From Cycas panzhihuaensis (lineage: Eukaryota; Cycadophyta): 64,000 nucleotides of DNA. A model generated the notes under the pieces. The model saw only the letters and a list, made by a program, of their open reading frames with translations, was not told the origin of the DNA and did not search any database. Numbering within the stretch: the first letter of the stretch is position 1; each line of letters begins with the position of its first letter. The DNA lies in assembly GCA_023213395.1 (NCBI GenBank), contig CM041465.1, forward strand, positions 223,331,741-223,395,740, written 5' to 3'. Position numbers and translations under genes: made by a program. Shown in pieces: positions 1-10,749 of this stretch.

Positions 1-253
1 TTAGATCAAATCCATGAGAGACAAGGGTGGACAGGGAGAGTAGATTCTTCTTCAGAGTAGGAATATATAAAACATCAACAAGTGTAAAATCTGGAAGGCC
101 TGGGAGTTTCAGGCAAATAGTTCCAAGTCCTTCGACCGGCTGAGATGATTTGTCAACTATGTGTACAACACCATGAATTTCAGAGTCAAAATCTTGAAAG
201 AACTGGCAATGACAAGTCATGTGTTGTGTTGCTCCAGTATCCACGATCCACGA
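1..253 (-). pseudogene. copia aspartic protease, partial (cut by window edge)
   Basis: Directly after the gag knuckle the same frame gives WIVDTGATQHMT, the copia retropepsin active site (DTGA) followed by the usual His-Met. Downstream, LYIPTLKKNLLS matches the VLYVPxLxxNLLS block at the end of copia protease domains. The active-site residues are intact in this part. A TGA just before the domain (256-254) separates it from gag. Integrase and RT must lie to the left, outside the window. Confidence 0.8.
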
Positions 254-259
254 TCAAGT

Positions 260-1453
260 ATTTGAGATAGCATTATTTGCAACTCCAAGTGGTGAAGGCA
301 AAAGTGAATAAGCATAGCCACAATGAGCCTCAATATACTTAGTGGATCTATCAACAACATTGGATGAAGTGGTCCCAATTCTTTGAAGGTGTGCATGAGC
401 AAATTGCGTTCTACCAAAAGCATCTTCAAAAGAACTATTATCAACATTATATGCACCATGGTGCTGTTGATAACTTGGTAGTTTGTTGGTGGCAGTTTTG
501 CAATTTTTGGTATAATGTCCTTTTCTATTATACTTTTGGCACACGATTGTTTGATTTCCAGTCCAAGTATTGGGCTAGTTGGATTGTCTCTCGACATCGG
601 ATCTAGGTCTAGGTTGATTATTTTGGCCTTGGCCTTGAGACTGTTTTTGTTGGAATTAAGGAGCCTGTTGACTAAGAGGACGTTGTCCTTGTTGTCTACC
701 TCTTCCTGTTCCATGGGAATTACCACCTCTATGAGAGTATTGACCTTGATTTTTGGTGTAACAAAGATTTTCTTCCACTTCAAAAGCAGCATCAACTGGA
801 TCTGATGTAGTGGAAAAGTTGGTATCAAAGGTTTTATTAAATTCAATAAACTTATCAGCAAGATCCTTAAAGTTTAGGGTCTTCAAAGTGCCATTAGATT
901 GAAGACTTCCCAATAGATTTTTATAATCTAGGATATGGAGACATGACTGAATCAAGAAAGCCCATGTAATGCATTGAGTTTTAAAATCTTTATCAATGGC
1001 TTACTTGATTGAACAAAGGAGATTGATTATCTCACTTACAAGTCCTTTATGCATTTTCAATTTGTTCATCTTCAACACTAAGTGAACAAATTCTAAGTCT
1101 AATTTAGTGTCAAAGTTATTCTTAAGAACTTCAAGAACTTTCCATGATGTATCATGTACAATTTCATCAATGAGATTATGCAGGGAATAATCAGTGACAA
1201 GCTGTATCCCTGCACAGATTTTATCATCATCAAGTTCCCATTGGCGTTTAGCTACAGCTTCAGTGGGAGCAATTGCAGCACCTCCTGCTGAAGCAGTTGT
1301 GGTAGCTGTAGCTACAACAGGTGGTGTAGGTTGTAAATGATCTCTCCATAGACCTTCATACTTTGCAACATTTCTGACACCAGTGAACCACATGTCTCAA
1401 TTTTCTTTCCCTTTTAGAATGCAGTTCACATTTTGCTTAAACTGTGAAGACAT
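260..1453 (-). pseudogene. copia gag polyprotein, broken by stops
   Basis: Gag forms the virus-like particle and packages element RNA. The start is taken at the ATG at 1453, giving MSSQFKQNVNCILKGKEN before a TGA that replaces the Trp usual in this position. The next block (1393-1001) is a typical copia gag helical region with WKVLEVLKNNFD and KMNKLKMHKG motifs. A Gly/Gln/Arg-rich stretch at about 720-640 precedes a zinc knuckle near 541-500 that reads CQKYNRKGHYTKNC, so the second Cys is now Tyr (TGT to TAT). All pieces share one frame, which argues that point mutations alone, not indels, killed it. The copia assignment is firm; the lineage within copia is not determined. Confidence 0.82.
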
Positions 1454-1617
1454 GGTGTCTTTTTATAAGGGAAGAAATAAACAAGGGACTATAAAAGTGA
1501 TGGCAATAAATGACTGATCACGATTTACAAATGGGAAATGTAATGAAGTAGTGTAGCAGAAGGAAGAAGAAATGAGAATGGTTACTCAAAGATGAAGGGA
1601 GCAACTTAGAGAAAAGT

Positions 1618-1745
1618 CACTAACACTTGTGACAAATATTAACCTGACACAGTAGGAATATGAGAAGCACTATGATAAAAATTGGCCACTAACACTTATG
1701 GAAAATATTATCATGACGTAGCAGGAATATGAGAAGCACTATGAT
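1618..1745. repeat. tandem duplication, period about 69 bp
   Basis: The block starting CACTAACACTTGTG at 1618 recurs at 1687 as CACTAACACTTATG, and both copies end with GAGAAGCACTATGAT. They differ at several positions, so the duplication is not recent. Confidence 0.8.
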
Positions 1746-2591
1746 TATGATTACACTATAGATCACTTTTTACAAATAAGTAAGTGATCAATATACAAGA
1801 TTGTAGGCCAATATAGAAGCTGACATCATTGGGTTTACACAACTTGAAACTCAAATGTAGGATGTGTAATCAACCTAATAACCTCTAACTTGTATATAAC
1901 ATGTAGTTGAGGTTGTTGAAAGGATGCCTAGGCTTCTAGTAGAATTAAGTTGGACTTCACCCGCGATACCCGCAATTGTGCTTGGTGATGAAATCCAAGT
2001 CACAACGGAGCTCAGGTACTCCCAATCCTCACCTAATTCACCAATGAACAACTATATATCTCCTATGAAGAGCGGTACGTGCATACCCATGGCTATGATG
2101 GATATTGAATCAGGTATATTTTAATCTTGTATTAAAGTTTCAATTCTCCCAGTTGGTTATCAAGATGATCCTTGATTGAGGCACGATGGTATGGCTAACC
2201 AAACCTCACCAATATTCCGGTTTAGTCCAGTCCCAACTTGAAACCCCCACCTCCTTTATGGCACAAAATTCTACCAACCAAGGTATTTCAACCTTGGTGA
2301 GTGTGTGAACAGGTACAAGATGGCAGAAAATAATATATGTGATGTGTTCCTTTTAGGAAGAGTGAAAAGATTATCGAATTGCATCAAATGTACATTTAAC
2401 TGAAAATAGAATGCTTGCTTGAAGTGTCTTTAGAGTGATGGAATGTAATGCTAATAAGTAAGTGAGGACACCAGATATTGCTCCGATCTAGGCATTTTTT
2501 CTCACTTTTACAATGGGCTTTTAAGCCTTACAAAAAGAAGGAAGAAATTTTCTTCACCTTTTTTTTTGTTAATACAAAAAGAAGTAGTCTT

Positions 2592-2900
2592 CACTAAATC
2601 AGTAATAACTTTCTTCCACGATGTCGAAATGGAGTGCCGATTTTTGTGATGCAAACTAGACTCAGAGTTTCATCTTCAGGAAGTGGAATCAGGTCCAAAT
2701 GAGTTTTGGAAAGTTTTTGATAGCCCCGCAAATTTAGGAAATTATATTTTTCTAAAATTTTTACTAAAAATAACTGTTGTTCACTAAAACAGCAATAACT
2801 TCCTCATACGACGTCCAAATTAGGTGCCGATTTTTTTGCTAGAAAGTAGAATCAAAGCCTCATCTTTGACAATTAGAATCACTTTAATTGGAGCTCTATA
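2592..2900. repeat. diverged direct repeat, spacing about 190 bp
   Basis: Two blocks, starting at 2592 and 2782, share CACTAAA, CAGTAATAACTT/CAGCAATAACTT, an ACGATGTC/ACGACGTC core, GTGCCGATTTTT and a following TCATCTT segment. They look like two copies of an older unit. Function unknown. Confidence 0.65.
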
Positions 2901-3737
2901 GAAGATTTTGCAGACCTATGAAGTTCAGAAATCAAATTATATTTCTGCAAAAATTTTAGCTTGTTAATATCTCATTAACACATGATACCATACGAAATTT
3001 CCATCATTTTTTGATCACCAGAACCCCAATATGGGCAAGGTGAGAGCATACAATGATGGATATTTTAAATGGCTCAAAAAAAAAAAAAAAAAAAAGGGTA
3101 AAACCTCCCCTTACAATCATTCTTCTAAATGCTAGAAAATTTTCAGCAGCATTTCCCCTTGTTAAATAGACAAAAAGAGGGGAAAGAAAAGGAAGAATGA
3201 GATAGCATGAATGGCCAGCAAAGGATTGTAATCCTTGGCCCTTACAACTTCTTGTATTATGCTTCCAAACTTGCAAAAGAGAAAGAAAAATCAAACATTA
3301 CAAAATATGCTATCATAATAACTTGAAAATATTTCTAAATTCACTTTCACAATCTCCTTCACCACATGGATTATGGGGGAGAAGGAAGTGATGGCTCCAT
3401 TGCAAGTGCAAGTGAGAAATATGAAGGAAGCAAGCTCTAATATCACATGAAAAGAGTGGATCTATCCTTCATCTCCATGCACTAAACACAAAGGCAAACA
3501 TGGGAGCAAGAGAGACTTGAGAGAAAGAAAGTAGCTCTCACAAAATAGGGAGGTAAGAATGAATCTCCTCCATTGAGCTTTTACTTTTATATTGAGAGAG
3601 GGAGCATTAGAGTTAGGTGAAATGAAATTACACATAATGCACATGAAAGTGCATTTCACTTAAGTGATCTAATTTAAAATTCACTTAAGACCCTTTTTCG
3701 AAATAATCAAGTAATGTAATGACCTTATGTCATTAAC

Positions 3738-4440
3738 CCTTTTCAATTCAAAGCCCTACTCTCCCTTAAACAAGGCCACGATGAAATGAATCATGACTTT
3801 TTAAGGAATTTTCATGATCACCTCCATTCCATGAAGGCCACATTGCCCAAGGAATTGAAGATGGATATTTTCATGAATGCTCTCTGTCTTGAGATCCATG
3901 CTGAGGTCCTCAAAATAGGGGAAAAAACATTCAAGTCTTCCATAGTAAAATGCTTAGTGCTTGAGGCAATTGAGATCTAGATGGGTCCTAAAAGGCCTCC
4001 CAGGTCGTCGCAACGACGTGAAGCACCCCCTCCATCATGCGACCAATGACCCCAACAACCCCCAAGATCTTCTACCCATACAACGAAGAAGACCTTGGAC
4101 CCTTTAAGTTTTGCTATACATTCGTTTGAACGTATGATGAAGGAGCTAAAGCTCCAACTACCTTAACCCTATTTGGATTCTCGTAGGCCTGTCCATTAGG
4201 TATCGCAAGCCACACTACTAAAGGTAGAAACACCCAAACTTCTTAAGCAAGGAGGGTAAAACCCTCCCATGAGAAGAGGTGGTACTTTGTCCATGGTGAG
4301 TGCTTCCATGAAGATTCACAATATTGGGTGCAACACCTTGATCTTGCCCCACTGCACGATTCTTCTCCTAAACAGGCATCTAGGCCTCATCTAGATCAAG
4401 CCATTCACTATGATCCTTTCCCCAAACATGGAGAACAAGA
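3738..4440 (+). pseudogene. outer Tat gag remnant
   Basis: The frame from 3786 gives a block with LPKELKMDIFMNAL and KCLVLEAIEI, which aligns with LPEELKRDLFVNAL and RCLALEAIEI of the inner gag. At about 4290 the knuckle region reads YFVHGECFHEDSQY, where the inner copy has CSVHKECFHDDSHC; both outer Cys are lost. Stops and indels interrupt the frame. Only the C-terminal half of gag is present because the element is truncated on the left. It cannot make a functional Gag. Confidence 0.75.
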
Positions 4441-4529
4441 TTAATCCACTTAAGATAGAGGGATAAGAAACAGGGGATGGTCCTCTAATCCCACTTCCGA
4501 GCAAACAAAGGGAAAGGGGGAAAGAGGCT

Positions 4530-6347
4530 TATCTTCTGCTCCTGATTCTCATCCCCAATCCTCTTCTTCTTAACCTCGAAATAAGGGGAAGAGAGTTATT
4601 CAGATGCTTGAGACCACTCCTTTGTGCCCTGTCACAAGGTCTGAAGCGACTAGGGAGGCCATCTGGGCCTCCGCTTCCCAACAAAACTCCCTTGTAGATA
4701 ATCCACCCATTGAAATCCCTATGGTTCCAAAGACCATTCCCGTCCACCCTAGGCATTATGACTTTCGAAGGGCACTTCCCCAACCTACTGAGAAGGGGAA
4801 ATCATTCTCTATAGTTAACTAGCTCTATACCATGGCCATAGGAATGTCTATGGTGGATATTCTGCAAAGTTGCCTTGAACAACATGCTCTTCTTTTTTAG
4901 GCTTTGGGTCAAACTGATGTCCCTATTCATGCTTTGGGTGCTACCCCAAATTAGGAGCCCCTCATCACTTTTGGCTTCAAAGACCTCCCACTTGCAAGTG
5001 AAAAAGAGTACTAATGGCACTATCCTTTTACTAGTACTAATGGCTCTTCGGTTAATGCTATGCCCTTGCGCATAATGCAAGAGTTAGGCATAGTAGCTTT
5101 TAAACCAATCCCATGGTGATGTCAAGGCTACGATGGTAGCGAGAAGACACCCTTGGGATCAATTTCTACCCCTCTAACCCTTGAGGAAAAAATCATCCTC
5201 ACTGATATGGTAGTCCTCGATGTTGACGAGGATTACAACCTTTTGTTGGGGCATCCATGGCTAGATCAAATGGGAGCCATGTGTTCATCCTACTAGGGGT
5301 AGCTCAAATTTGTCCACGAAGGATGAATGAAATTTGTTTTCTAGGAACCACCCCCTATGTGACTGTCTCATCAATTGCATCAGGTGGCTCACGAGTTAAC
5401 TAAGGGTAACAAAGATCCATCCATCCACTCCACCACTTGCTTGATTGATGTCCCCAACACTCCCAAAGAAGAGGAAGAACCTCTCCCTTCCTCCTCGAAT
5501 CTCATCCATTTCACCCCCATTAGTATTGGGAGCTATGGGTACCTCGCTGTCATGAGTGACCTCGAGTCCAACAATAAGTGTGAGGAACTTCCTCATCCTA
5601 TATCTCTTCTCAAAATCTATAGGGGGCATCCCCCTCATCTTCCTTCTAGCCCTAGGTCCCAACCTGGGACTCCCTTACTGGTTCGTAGTACTTCGGGTAC
5701 ATCCCAGGAGCCATGCATGGTTACTCTCATTGTATGCGTGGACTCTTGCCCTACCTCGTCTCCATCTACTCTCCAAACTTCATCGTCCTCCATAGATGAC
5801 AAAGATGGGGTGATGACTCTATAACTGGCAATCCAAGTCTTGACCGACTCTCTCTTCCACATAGTAGGGTATAGTGACATAGAGGACACCCTCCAACTCC
5901 TCTGAGGAGTCCCTTGATTATGTAGAATGGTGGATTGATCACTACGGGCCTTATCGCTCCTTCTCTATCTTACCTTTGTCATCATCAAGCAAGACCATCC
6001 ATGGTATAGATTGTTTTGAGAAAGAGAAGGCCCTATTAGAGCACCTAAAAGACTCCATGCCCAACCTCCCTTCCAGTCACCATAAGCTTGGTTTTTAGAA
6101 ATGTTTATCCTTGGGGTTGCCTCTAGCTAACCCAGATCAACCTAGCACTCCTCTACCCCCTTTCATTGACCAAGCTCCCCTTCACTTTGAGGAGGGGAAC
6201 ACCATGTGTATAGGGGTAACTAAAGGCATCGTCCTCATCCTTGCTAAGGTCATTAAGGTGGGAGTGGAGTGTACCAAATAGAGGAGTACACCCTCTTATT
6301 CCAAGAGTTCTATGATAGCTTCATATGGGAATATTCAGATATGAAGG
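4530..6347 (+). pseudogene. outer Tat protease and linker remnant
   Basis: Segments with KGKRVIQMLETTPL, HYDFRRALPQPTEKGKSF and NAMPLRIMQELGI follow the inner pol frame closely. The protease active site, VDNGSS in the inner copy, reads STNGSS here, so the catalytic Asp is gone. LDVDEDYNLLLGHPWLDQ is the usual C-terminal protease block. From 5375 to 5824 an open stretch of 149 codons retains the Ser/Pro-rich linker (GSYGYLAVMSD). The sequence ends at EYSDMK, where the inner element interrupts the codons for the start of the RT region; the frame resumes at 22895. Confidence 0.8.
6343..6347. repeat. left target-site duplication of inner Tat
   Basis: GAAGG sits immediately left of the LTR start TGAAACGC. 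The right flank at 22895-22899 is TAAGG, which matches at four of five positions. The host reading frame continues across the two flanks, supporting a 5-bp duplication. Confidence 0.7.
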
Positions 6348-8913
6348 TGAAACGCTCGCTACGGGGCGGTGATCCTACATCTAGTAAAGGGATACAAAAG
6401 GCACTACGCTAACTAAGCTAGGCAGCGAGGATCTCACCTCGTAGGGCGTCCGTGGCACGGAGCAGTGTTCGGATCGCAAGGTGCCCGTTGCTTCTAGTAG
6501 CTGCAGTAAAATGAGGCCTTCCTACCCTTCGGATGGCCGGGAAGGAAAGGAGACGCCTCGCGCGTTGTGTCTTCTCAAGGCAATGAGAAAGCAATGAAGG
6601 CAAGGGGGACAACTAATCCAGCATGCAAGCTAATGGCAAAGGGGTAGCTCGGGTCTGATATGAAGGAGGGTATCTATGCTATGCTATGTAAAGCAGGAAA
6701 GTAGTGCAAGAAAGTAAATATTTTTTCCTTTTATCCTTTATGTTCTTTTATCCTTTCTTATGTATTCAGGCAAATGCAAAAGGACGAAAATAACGTAAAA
6801 GGAAACACGAAAGAAACGAGAGGAATACCTGGATCCGGCATTTGAGTAGAAGTATGGCTAATCTCGCTAGGTCCCGCTCCCTCTTTTTCCTTTCTCCACG
6901 CATACAACGTCGGTCGATGGTGGTAAAGGGGGTTCACTTACCTCCCCTTGAGCATGCAAGAACTAGATAAAATGAAAGGAGCTGGAAAGAAACTCCGAAC
7001 CAAGAAAGAAAAGTACCGTGCGAAGGGGGGGGGCTAACCCAAGAATCTGCCTGCCCCACAGACAACTTCCGCCAACGCGCGATCCTGTAAACAAGTAAGA
7101 AAAAGGCACCTTCCCCTCGGAAGAGAGGCTACAAGATACACCAGGAGATATATGTATATGTATGTAAATTGAAATCAACTAAACTAAATAAACTAAGCTA
7201 TGCATTAGAATGTAGCAAAAACGAAATAAGAGCGCACGAGATACTCTCACACTACCAAATGCCACAAACATACGAAATAGAACTGAGTATAGCCTCAGGA
7301 TGGCTAACTCACCCACGGGAGGTCTCCACGGAGTTCGAGAAAGAAACACCAGGTGGTAATAAGGTGGATGCGGATTACCTCAAACCGGTCGGGATGCCCT
7401 GGCCCAAAGTCCCCTAGACTTCCTTTACTCGTTCCTTGAGAAAGCGTGTACGGCAAGGGGAAGAGGACAAGGGACGAAACCCTTGGGGAGAAGGACAGCA
7501 ATGGGGGACGGAACCTCGCCTACCTCCCTCGAATCCTCGTATATATGCCCTTGCACTGGCTGACTAAGGGAAGAGTAAAAGAGAGCCTAAAGAAAAAGGA
7601 GGGGCTCCAAGGAAAACTGGGAAAGTGGCTTTGGTTCAAGATAGCACTACAGGGGAGCTATGGCTAATGGTGATCACCTTCATTTAGGAATAAAGGGGAT
7701 AAAAAAGGAAGAAGGAAAGGATGAAATACTTGCCAGTAAAAACAGGAAAATTGCAAGTGTAAACAAGGGATTGCAAGCAAAAAGAAAGAGGAAGTGTAAG
7801 TGAAAAAAACAAGAAATTGCAAGTAAAAACTAAGGGGTACCTTGTGTAGAGAGATTAAGCATGCCTTCTGCCACTTGGAACAGCAGCAATGGAGGTCAAA
7901 CAGAGGCTGGTTATGAGTATTTCCTGCTGAGGTATGAATGAAAGAGGCTCCTTGCAAGTTTGGAGCTGTGAAATAAACCTTTGGGGCAGCTTCTTGGTTG
8001 AAGGAGACCCTTGAATCTTTGAGCACCTGCAAAGGGAATAGAGCTGGCTGTGGGGAGTAGTATGGGGCAGCAATAGCCCTACAAAATCCACTGATGGCAG
8101 CCCGTTTCACCCTCCTCAGTTGCTGTGCATGAAGTTGTTTTATTTTCTGTCTGTTTTCCTGTGTGCAGTCCTTTGGAAAATCCTCTTGGAAGTTTGAAAA
8201 ATGGGCAAAAAGTCCTGAAAATGGGGAGGAAAATTCCCTTTATCCCCTGCTCACGAGGGTGAACGCTGGGGATGTCGTGGCATCTCCATCGAGCGAAGCC
8301 ACGCCGCTTCACGAAAAGTGGAAATCAGCGTGGTTCTCTTTTTAAATTTCAAACAATGCATCAAGACAAACTCTACGCATCACCGCAAACTCTGCGGTAC
8401 CGCTAAGTTTACCGTGGTATCAGCCTGGAATTAAAAAAAGAGAAAAACAAGCAACAAAATCAGGTTTTGAGGCAGAAACAGAAGCTAATCATGAGTCAAA
8501 CCAATTGAGGGAATGCCCAGGCAGTGGGCAAGTACCCAAAACAACGCAAAGAGTCCTAACTAAGGGCTAAACCAGACTTAGAAAGGACTACAACATAGGT
8601 TGCATGTCGTAGCATGAGCAAACAACTGATGGAAGCAATCCCGGGAAACTGTGGAGACATCGTGGGTGGCTGTACGCCATACGGGGTGTCGCATTCGCTG
8701 GGGAATACCCCCGCTGTGAGTCGTCATAGGCTGAAGGCATGCCGTAGGCACATGCATTATGAGCAAGCAGGAAGGCAATGTGTGCAGGCAGGCATATGTC
8801 AAACAATCTACTCTAAATAACCTTAATCAAACCAAGGCAAGAAAAGTAAGAGAATATACCTGAACAAACCTGCATCGATGCGTCTCGAGTCCATTCCCAG
8901 TAGCTGGGAAACA
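6348..8913 (-). repeat. inner Tat 3' LTR
   Basis: It matches 20336-22894 almost throughout, roughly 95% by eye. In element orientation it starts TGTTTCCCAGC next to the polypurine tract and ends GCGAGCGTTTCA at 6348. The 2566-bp length is large for gypsy LTRs but usual for Tat-type elements. Differences from the other LTR include a decayed hairpin near 8300 and substitutions at CpG. It retains the splice donor at 6935-6943 and the palindrome GCGGTACCGC at 8394-8403. Confidence 0.9.
6935..6943 (-). other. splice-donor-like site in LTR (also at 20926-20934)
   Basis: On the minus strand both inner LTRs carry GGGGAGGTAAGTGAACCCCC, a near-consensus AG/GTAAGT donor. The outer element's LTR has ACGGTAAGTAAGCCCC at the equivalent place (33237-33243 for GGTAAGT), although the surrounding sequence is strongly diverged. 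This suggests selection for a spliced transcript before decay. Splicing itself is inferred. Confidence 0.5.
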
Positions 8914-8928
8914 CTGCCCCCTTGGGAG
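8914..8928 (-). other. polypurine tract of inner Tat
   Basis: On the minus strand CTCCCAAGGGGGCAG lies directly before the 3' LTR start TGTTTCCC. The outer element has the matching CAAGGGGGCAA before its LTR at 31265. It would prime plus-strand DNA synthesis. Confidence 0.8.
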
Positions 8929-9267
8929 TAGAGCCTCACTGCTTGGAAGCGTAATTTGATGGCGAATGTTGACAATAAAAAATGTGAGTAGCGCATGCAT
9001 ATATATAAAAGCACTAAAGAGCAGCACGTGGGCCAAGGGCGAAGGCGAGTGTCGTGGCGGAACGCGTGGACAAGGGAGACGGGGATGAGGGCAATGTAGG
9101 GGCTGCCTACGTGTCGTCTAAACATCGACCTGAAACTGGAACAAGCAGGTAAAAGGGGATGCCCCCTGTTGCCGAAGTGCGACGTGAAGCAGGAGGGCAT
9201 CCAACAAATAGGGCGATCAATCTAACTAACAAAGAACTGTGGGCTTGGGCACGGGCCGCTGTAAGCC
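8929..9267 (-). other. spacer between extra RNase H and 3' LTR
   Basis: Sense-strand untranslated sequence after the RNase H stop at 9268. No motif recognised apart from the adjoining polypurine tract. Confidence 0.5.
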
Positions 9268-9684
9268 TCAGGGGCGGTCGTCGAGAAGAGGGAGGCGACG
9301 CTCAAGGATGAGGTGGACGAGGCTGTCGACCTCAGCATTGAGGTGCCTAGGGATATGCTGAATATCCACTGACGAGAAATAAGCCAGAAGAGACCTGGCA
9401 GCAGACGCAAAGGCTCTCAGGTGAGGACATCGCACCTGGTAAATCTGGGTGAGATGGGACACCACGACCTGAGAATCGCAAAACAACACGATGGACCCGC
9501 GATGGAAACGGAGAGCATCAGTAAGGGCTTCAATCATGGCCGTGTACTCGGCTTCATTATTGGTAGCCTCAGGAAGAAAGACCCCGGAACGCAAGAAATC
9601 ATGTCCGGAGGGGCTACGAAGAATCCACGCAATGGAAGGTCCAGATCGCCATGACTTAGTCATCCAGAAAACGAGAAGAGACAT
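9268..9684 (-). pseudogene. separate archaeal-type RNase H (aRNH) ORF of inner Tat
   Basis: An ORF of 138 codons from the ATG at 9684 contains NNEAEYTAMIEAL (catalytic Glu), LFCDSQVVVSHL (Asp), a QVRCPHL block and HIPRHLNAEVDSLVH (Asp), the pattern of the extra RNase H of Tat elements. The first catalytic block, DGGSRGN in the outer copy, reads MTKSWRS after a net 9-base loss, so the first Asp is missing here. The outer copy's ORF starts with an ATG at the same place (MVLLIY against MSLLVF), which supports this start. It lies about 3.8 kb beyond integrase, past the antisense gene, instead of next to the pol RNase H. A CCAG acceptor with a pyrimidine-rich tract lies just upstream (AG at 9702-9701). 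Confidence 0.8.
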
Positions 9685-10211
9685 GACTGGATACAAAGCT
9701 CTGGCAGCAAATAAATAGCGATGAAAGCAAAACAAAGACTCAAATGGCGGGGAAAAATATGGCCAAGAAGGGTAGGAGGACCTAGCAACGAGGTTACTCG
9801 ATAATGAAAGCAAGCAATCCGGCTATTGGCTGAAAGCGGGCGGAGAAAAGATGCCCTAGAGTGCCAAAGGTTACTTTGAAAAGCAAAACCTGCCCCCGAC
9901 CAGGGGAGCATTACCTTTGGGGACCCCAGGGACGAGAAAGGGCTGCAAAAACGAGTCCAAAGCGGCGAAATGAGCCAAACGAGTATAAACTCGGGCATGC
10001 ACGGGAGTAGCACGTAAAACGATGCAAAAAGGGCTTAGCAAAAGTGCGATAATGAGGTGCCATAAATGCCCTCGTGAGAGAGGGCAGAAAGGGCATCCAT
10101 AGAGCATAATGGGCGACAGGGCCAGAAGGGAAAGGCTAACACGGCAACGAGACGATCCCGATGACTGTCGCGGAGCCAAAAACGGAAGAAGTACCTATCG
10201 GGGCCCCCGCC

Positions 10212-10219
10212 TATATAAG
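10212..10219 (+). promoter_or_regulatory. TATA box for the opposite-strand gene
   Basis: GCCCCCGCCTATATAAGGAA lies about 700 bp upstream of the ATG at 10915. The outer copy has GGGGGGCCTATGTATAAAAGG in the same relative place on its opposite strand (29672-29680). Conservation between two diverged copies supports a real promoter. Confidence 0.6.
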
Positions 10220-10715
10220 GAAAACTAATGAAAATCGAATTCATTTTCACCGACTCTCATGCGAAACCAGAGCCTTTTCCTTACGACGCGGAGCACTACC
10301 CGACTTCAGAGGCACATGGGGGACGATCCGACCACGATTCAAGCCAGAGATACCACACGACCCCAGAGATTTAGATGGCGGCGGCCGAGCCGCACTCTAG
10401 TGAGTGGATCTCACGCAACCTTCGTCATTTCAAAGTTTAAAGTTATTACTTTTTTAATTAATTTTTAATGCATTTTATGCCCCCTATGGACAATTAGAGG
10501 CCTCGAGTCCGAATGGACCTGGAAGAGGCGGGGACCTGGGCATTAGGCAGCCCTGGTCTCGGTGGGCCCCATAGGGGGTCCACCACAAAATTTTCTAATT
10601 TTCTGGGCCAAAACCCCCCCTTTTTAGAGGGGTTGCCGGCGGTACCATGGCTAAGATCGTGGCACCGCGATCTTGACCGCGGTATCGCTGGAGAGGGGCG
10701 ATCGTCGCGGGACCC

Positions 10716-10749
10716 GCTCCAAAATTAGCGGTACCGCTAAATTTGGAGC
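10716..10749. promoter_or_regulatory. 34-bp near-perfect palindrome upstream of the antisense gene
   Basis: The two 17-bp arms differ at one position; the central TTAGCGGTACCGCTAA is a perfect 16-bp palindrome. A second inverted pair, AAGATCG and CGATCTT, lies at 10653-10674. The GCGGTACCGC core also occurs in the LTR at 8394-8403, upstream of its TATA-like box. It could be a protein-binding site or an RNA hairpin in the leader. Confidence 0.6.

Larger units (their letters stand above)
1..1453 (-). mobile_element. Ty1/copia retrotransposon fragment A (gag and start of protease)
   Basis: Read on the minus strand, one continuous reading frame runs from an ATG at 1453 to the window edge with no frameshift, but with five in-frame stops near 1399, 1003, 658, 577 and 256. 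The frame encodes a copia gag, a CCHC-type knuckle and the beginning of the aspartic protease. The rest of the element lies left of the window. No clear tRNA-Met primer-binding site was found to the right of gag, so the 5' LTR edge could not be placed. The element is dead as it stands. Confidence 0.85.
1454..3737. other. unassigned non-coding DNA
   Basis: No convincing coding sequence on either strand. It should contain the LTR and leader of copia fragment A and the point where the outer Tat element is truncated, but I could not find LTR edges. It holds a 69-bp tandem duplication, a diverged 190-bp-spaced repeat and a run of 20 A at 3076-3095. Short open frames here have no recognisable motif. 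Confidence 0.6.
3738..6347 (+). mobile_element. outer Tat element, left part (gag, protease), old Ty3/gypsy
   Basis: Plus-strand sequence matches the gag-protease part of the better preserved inner Tat element, but with many stops and few CpG. The match starts abruptly near 3738, inside gag, so the 5' LTR and N-terminal gag are missing. It stops at 6347, exactly where the inner element begins, and resumes at 22895. The right part carries RT, integrase, the antisense gene, the extra RNase H and the 3' LTR. Confidence 0.82.

Noticed and set aside
3004-3294. 96-codon minus-strand frame
   Set aside because: Contains a poly-Phe run from the A tract and no recognisable motif.
7446-7667. Plus-strand open frame in the LTR, also seen at 21426-21632
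   Set aside because: Present in both LTRs only because the LTRs are copies; differs in length and has no domain.
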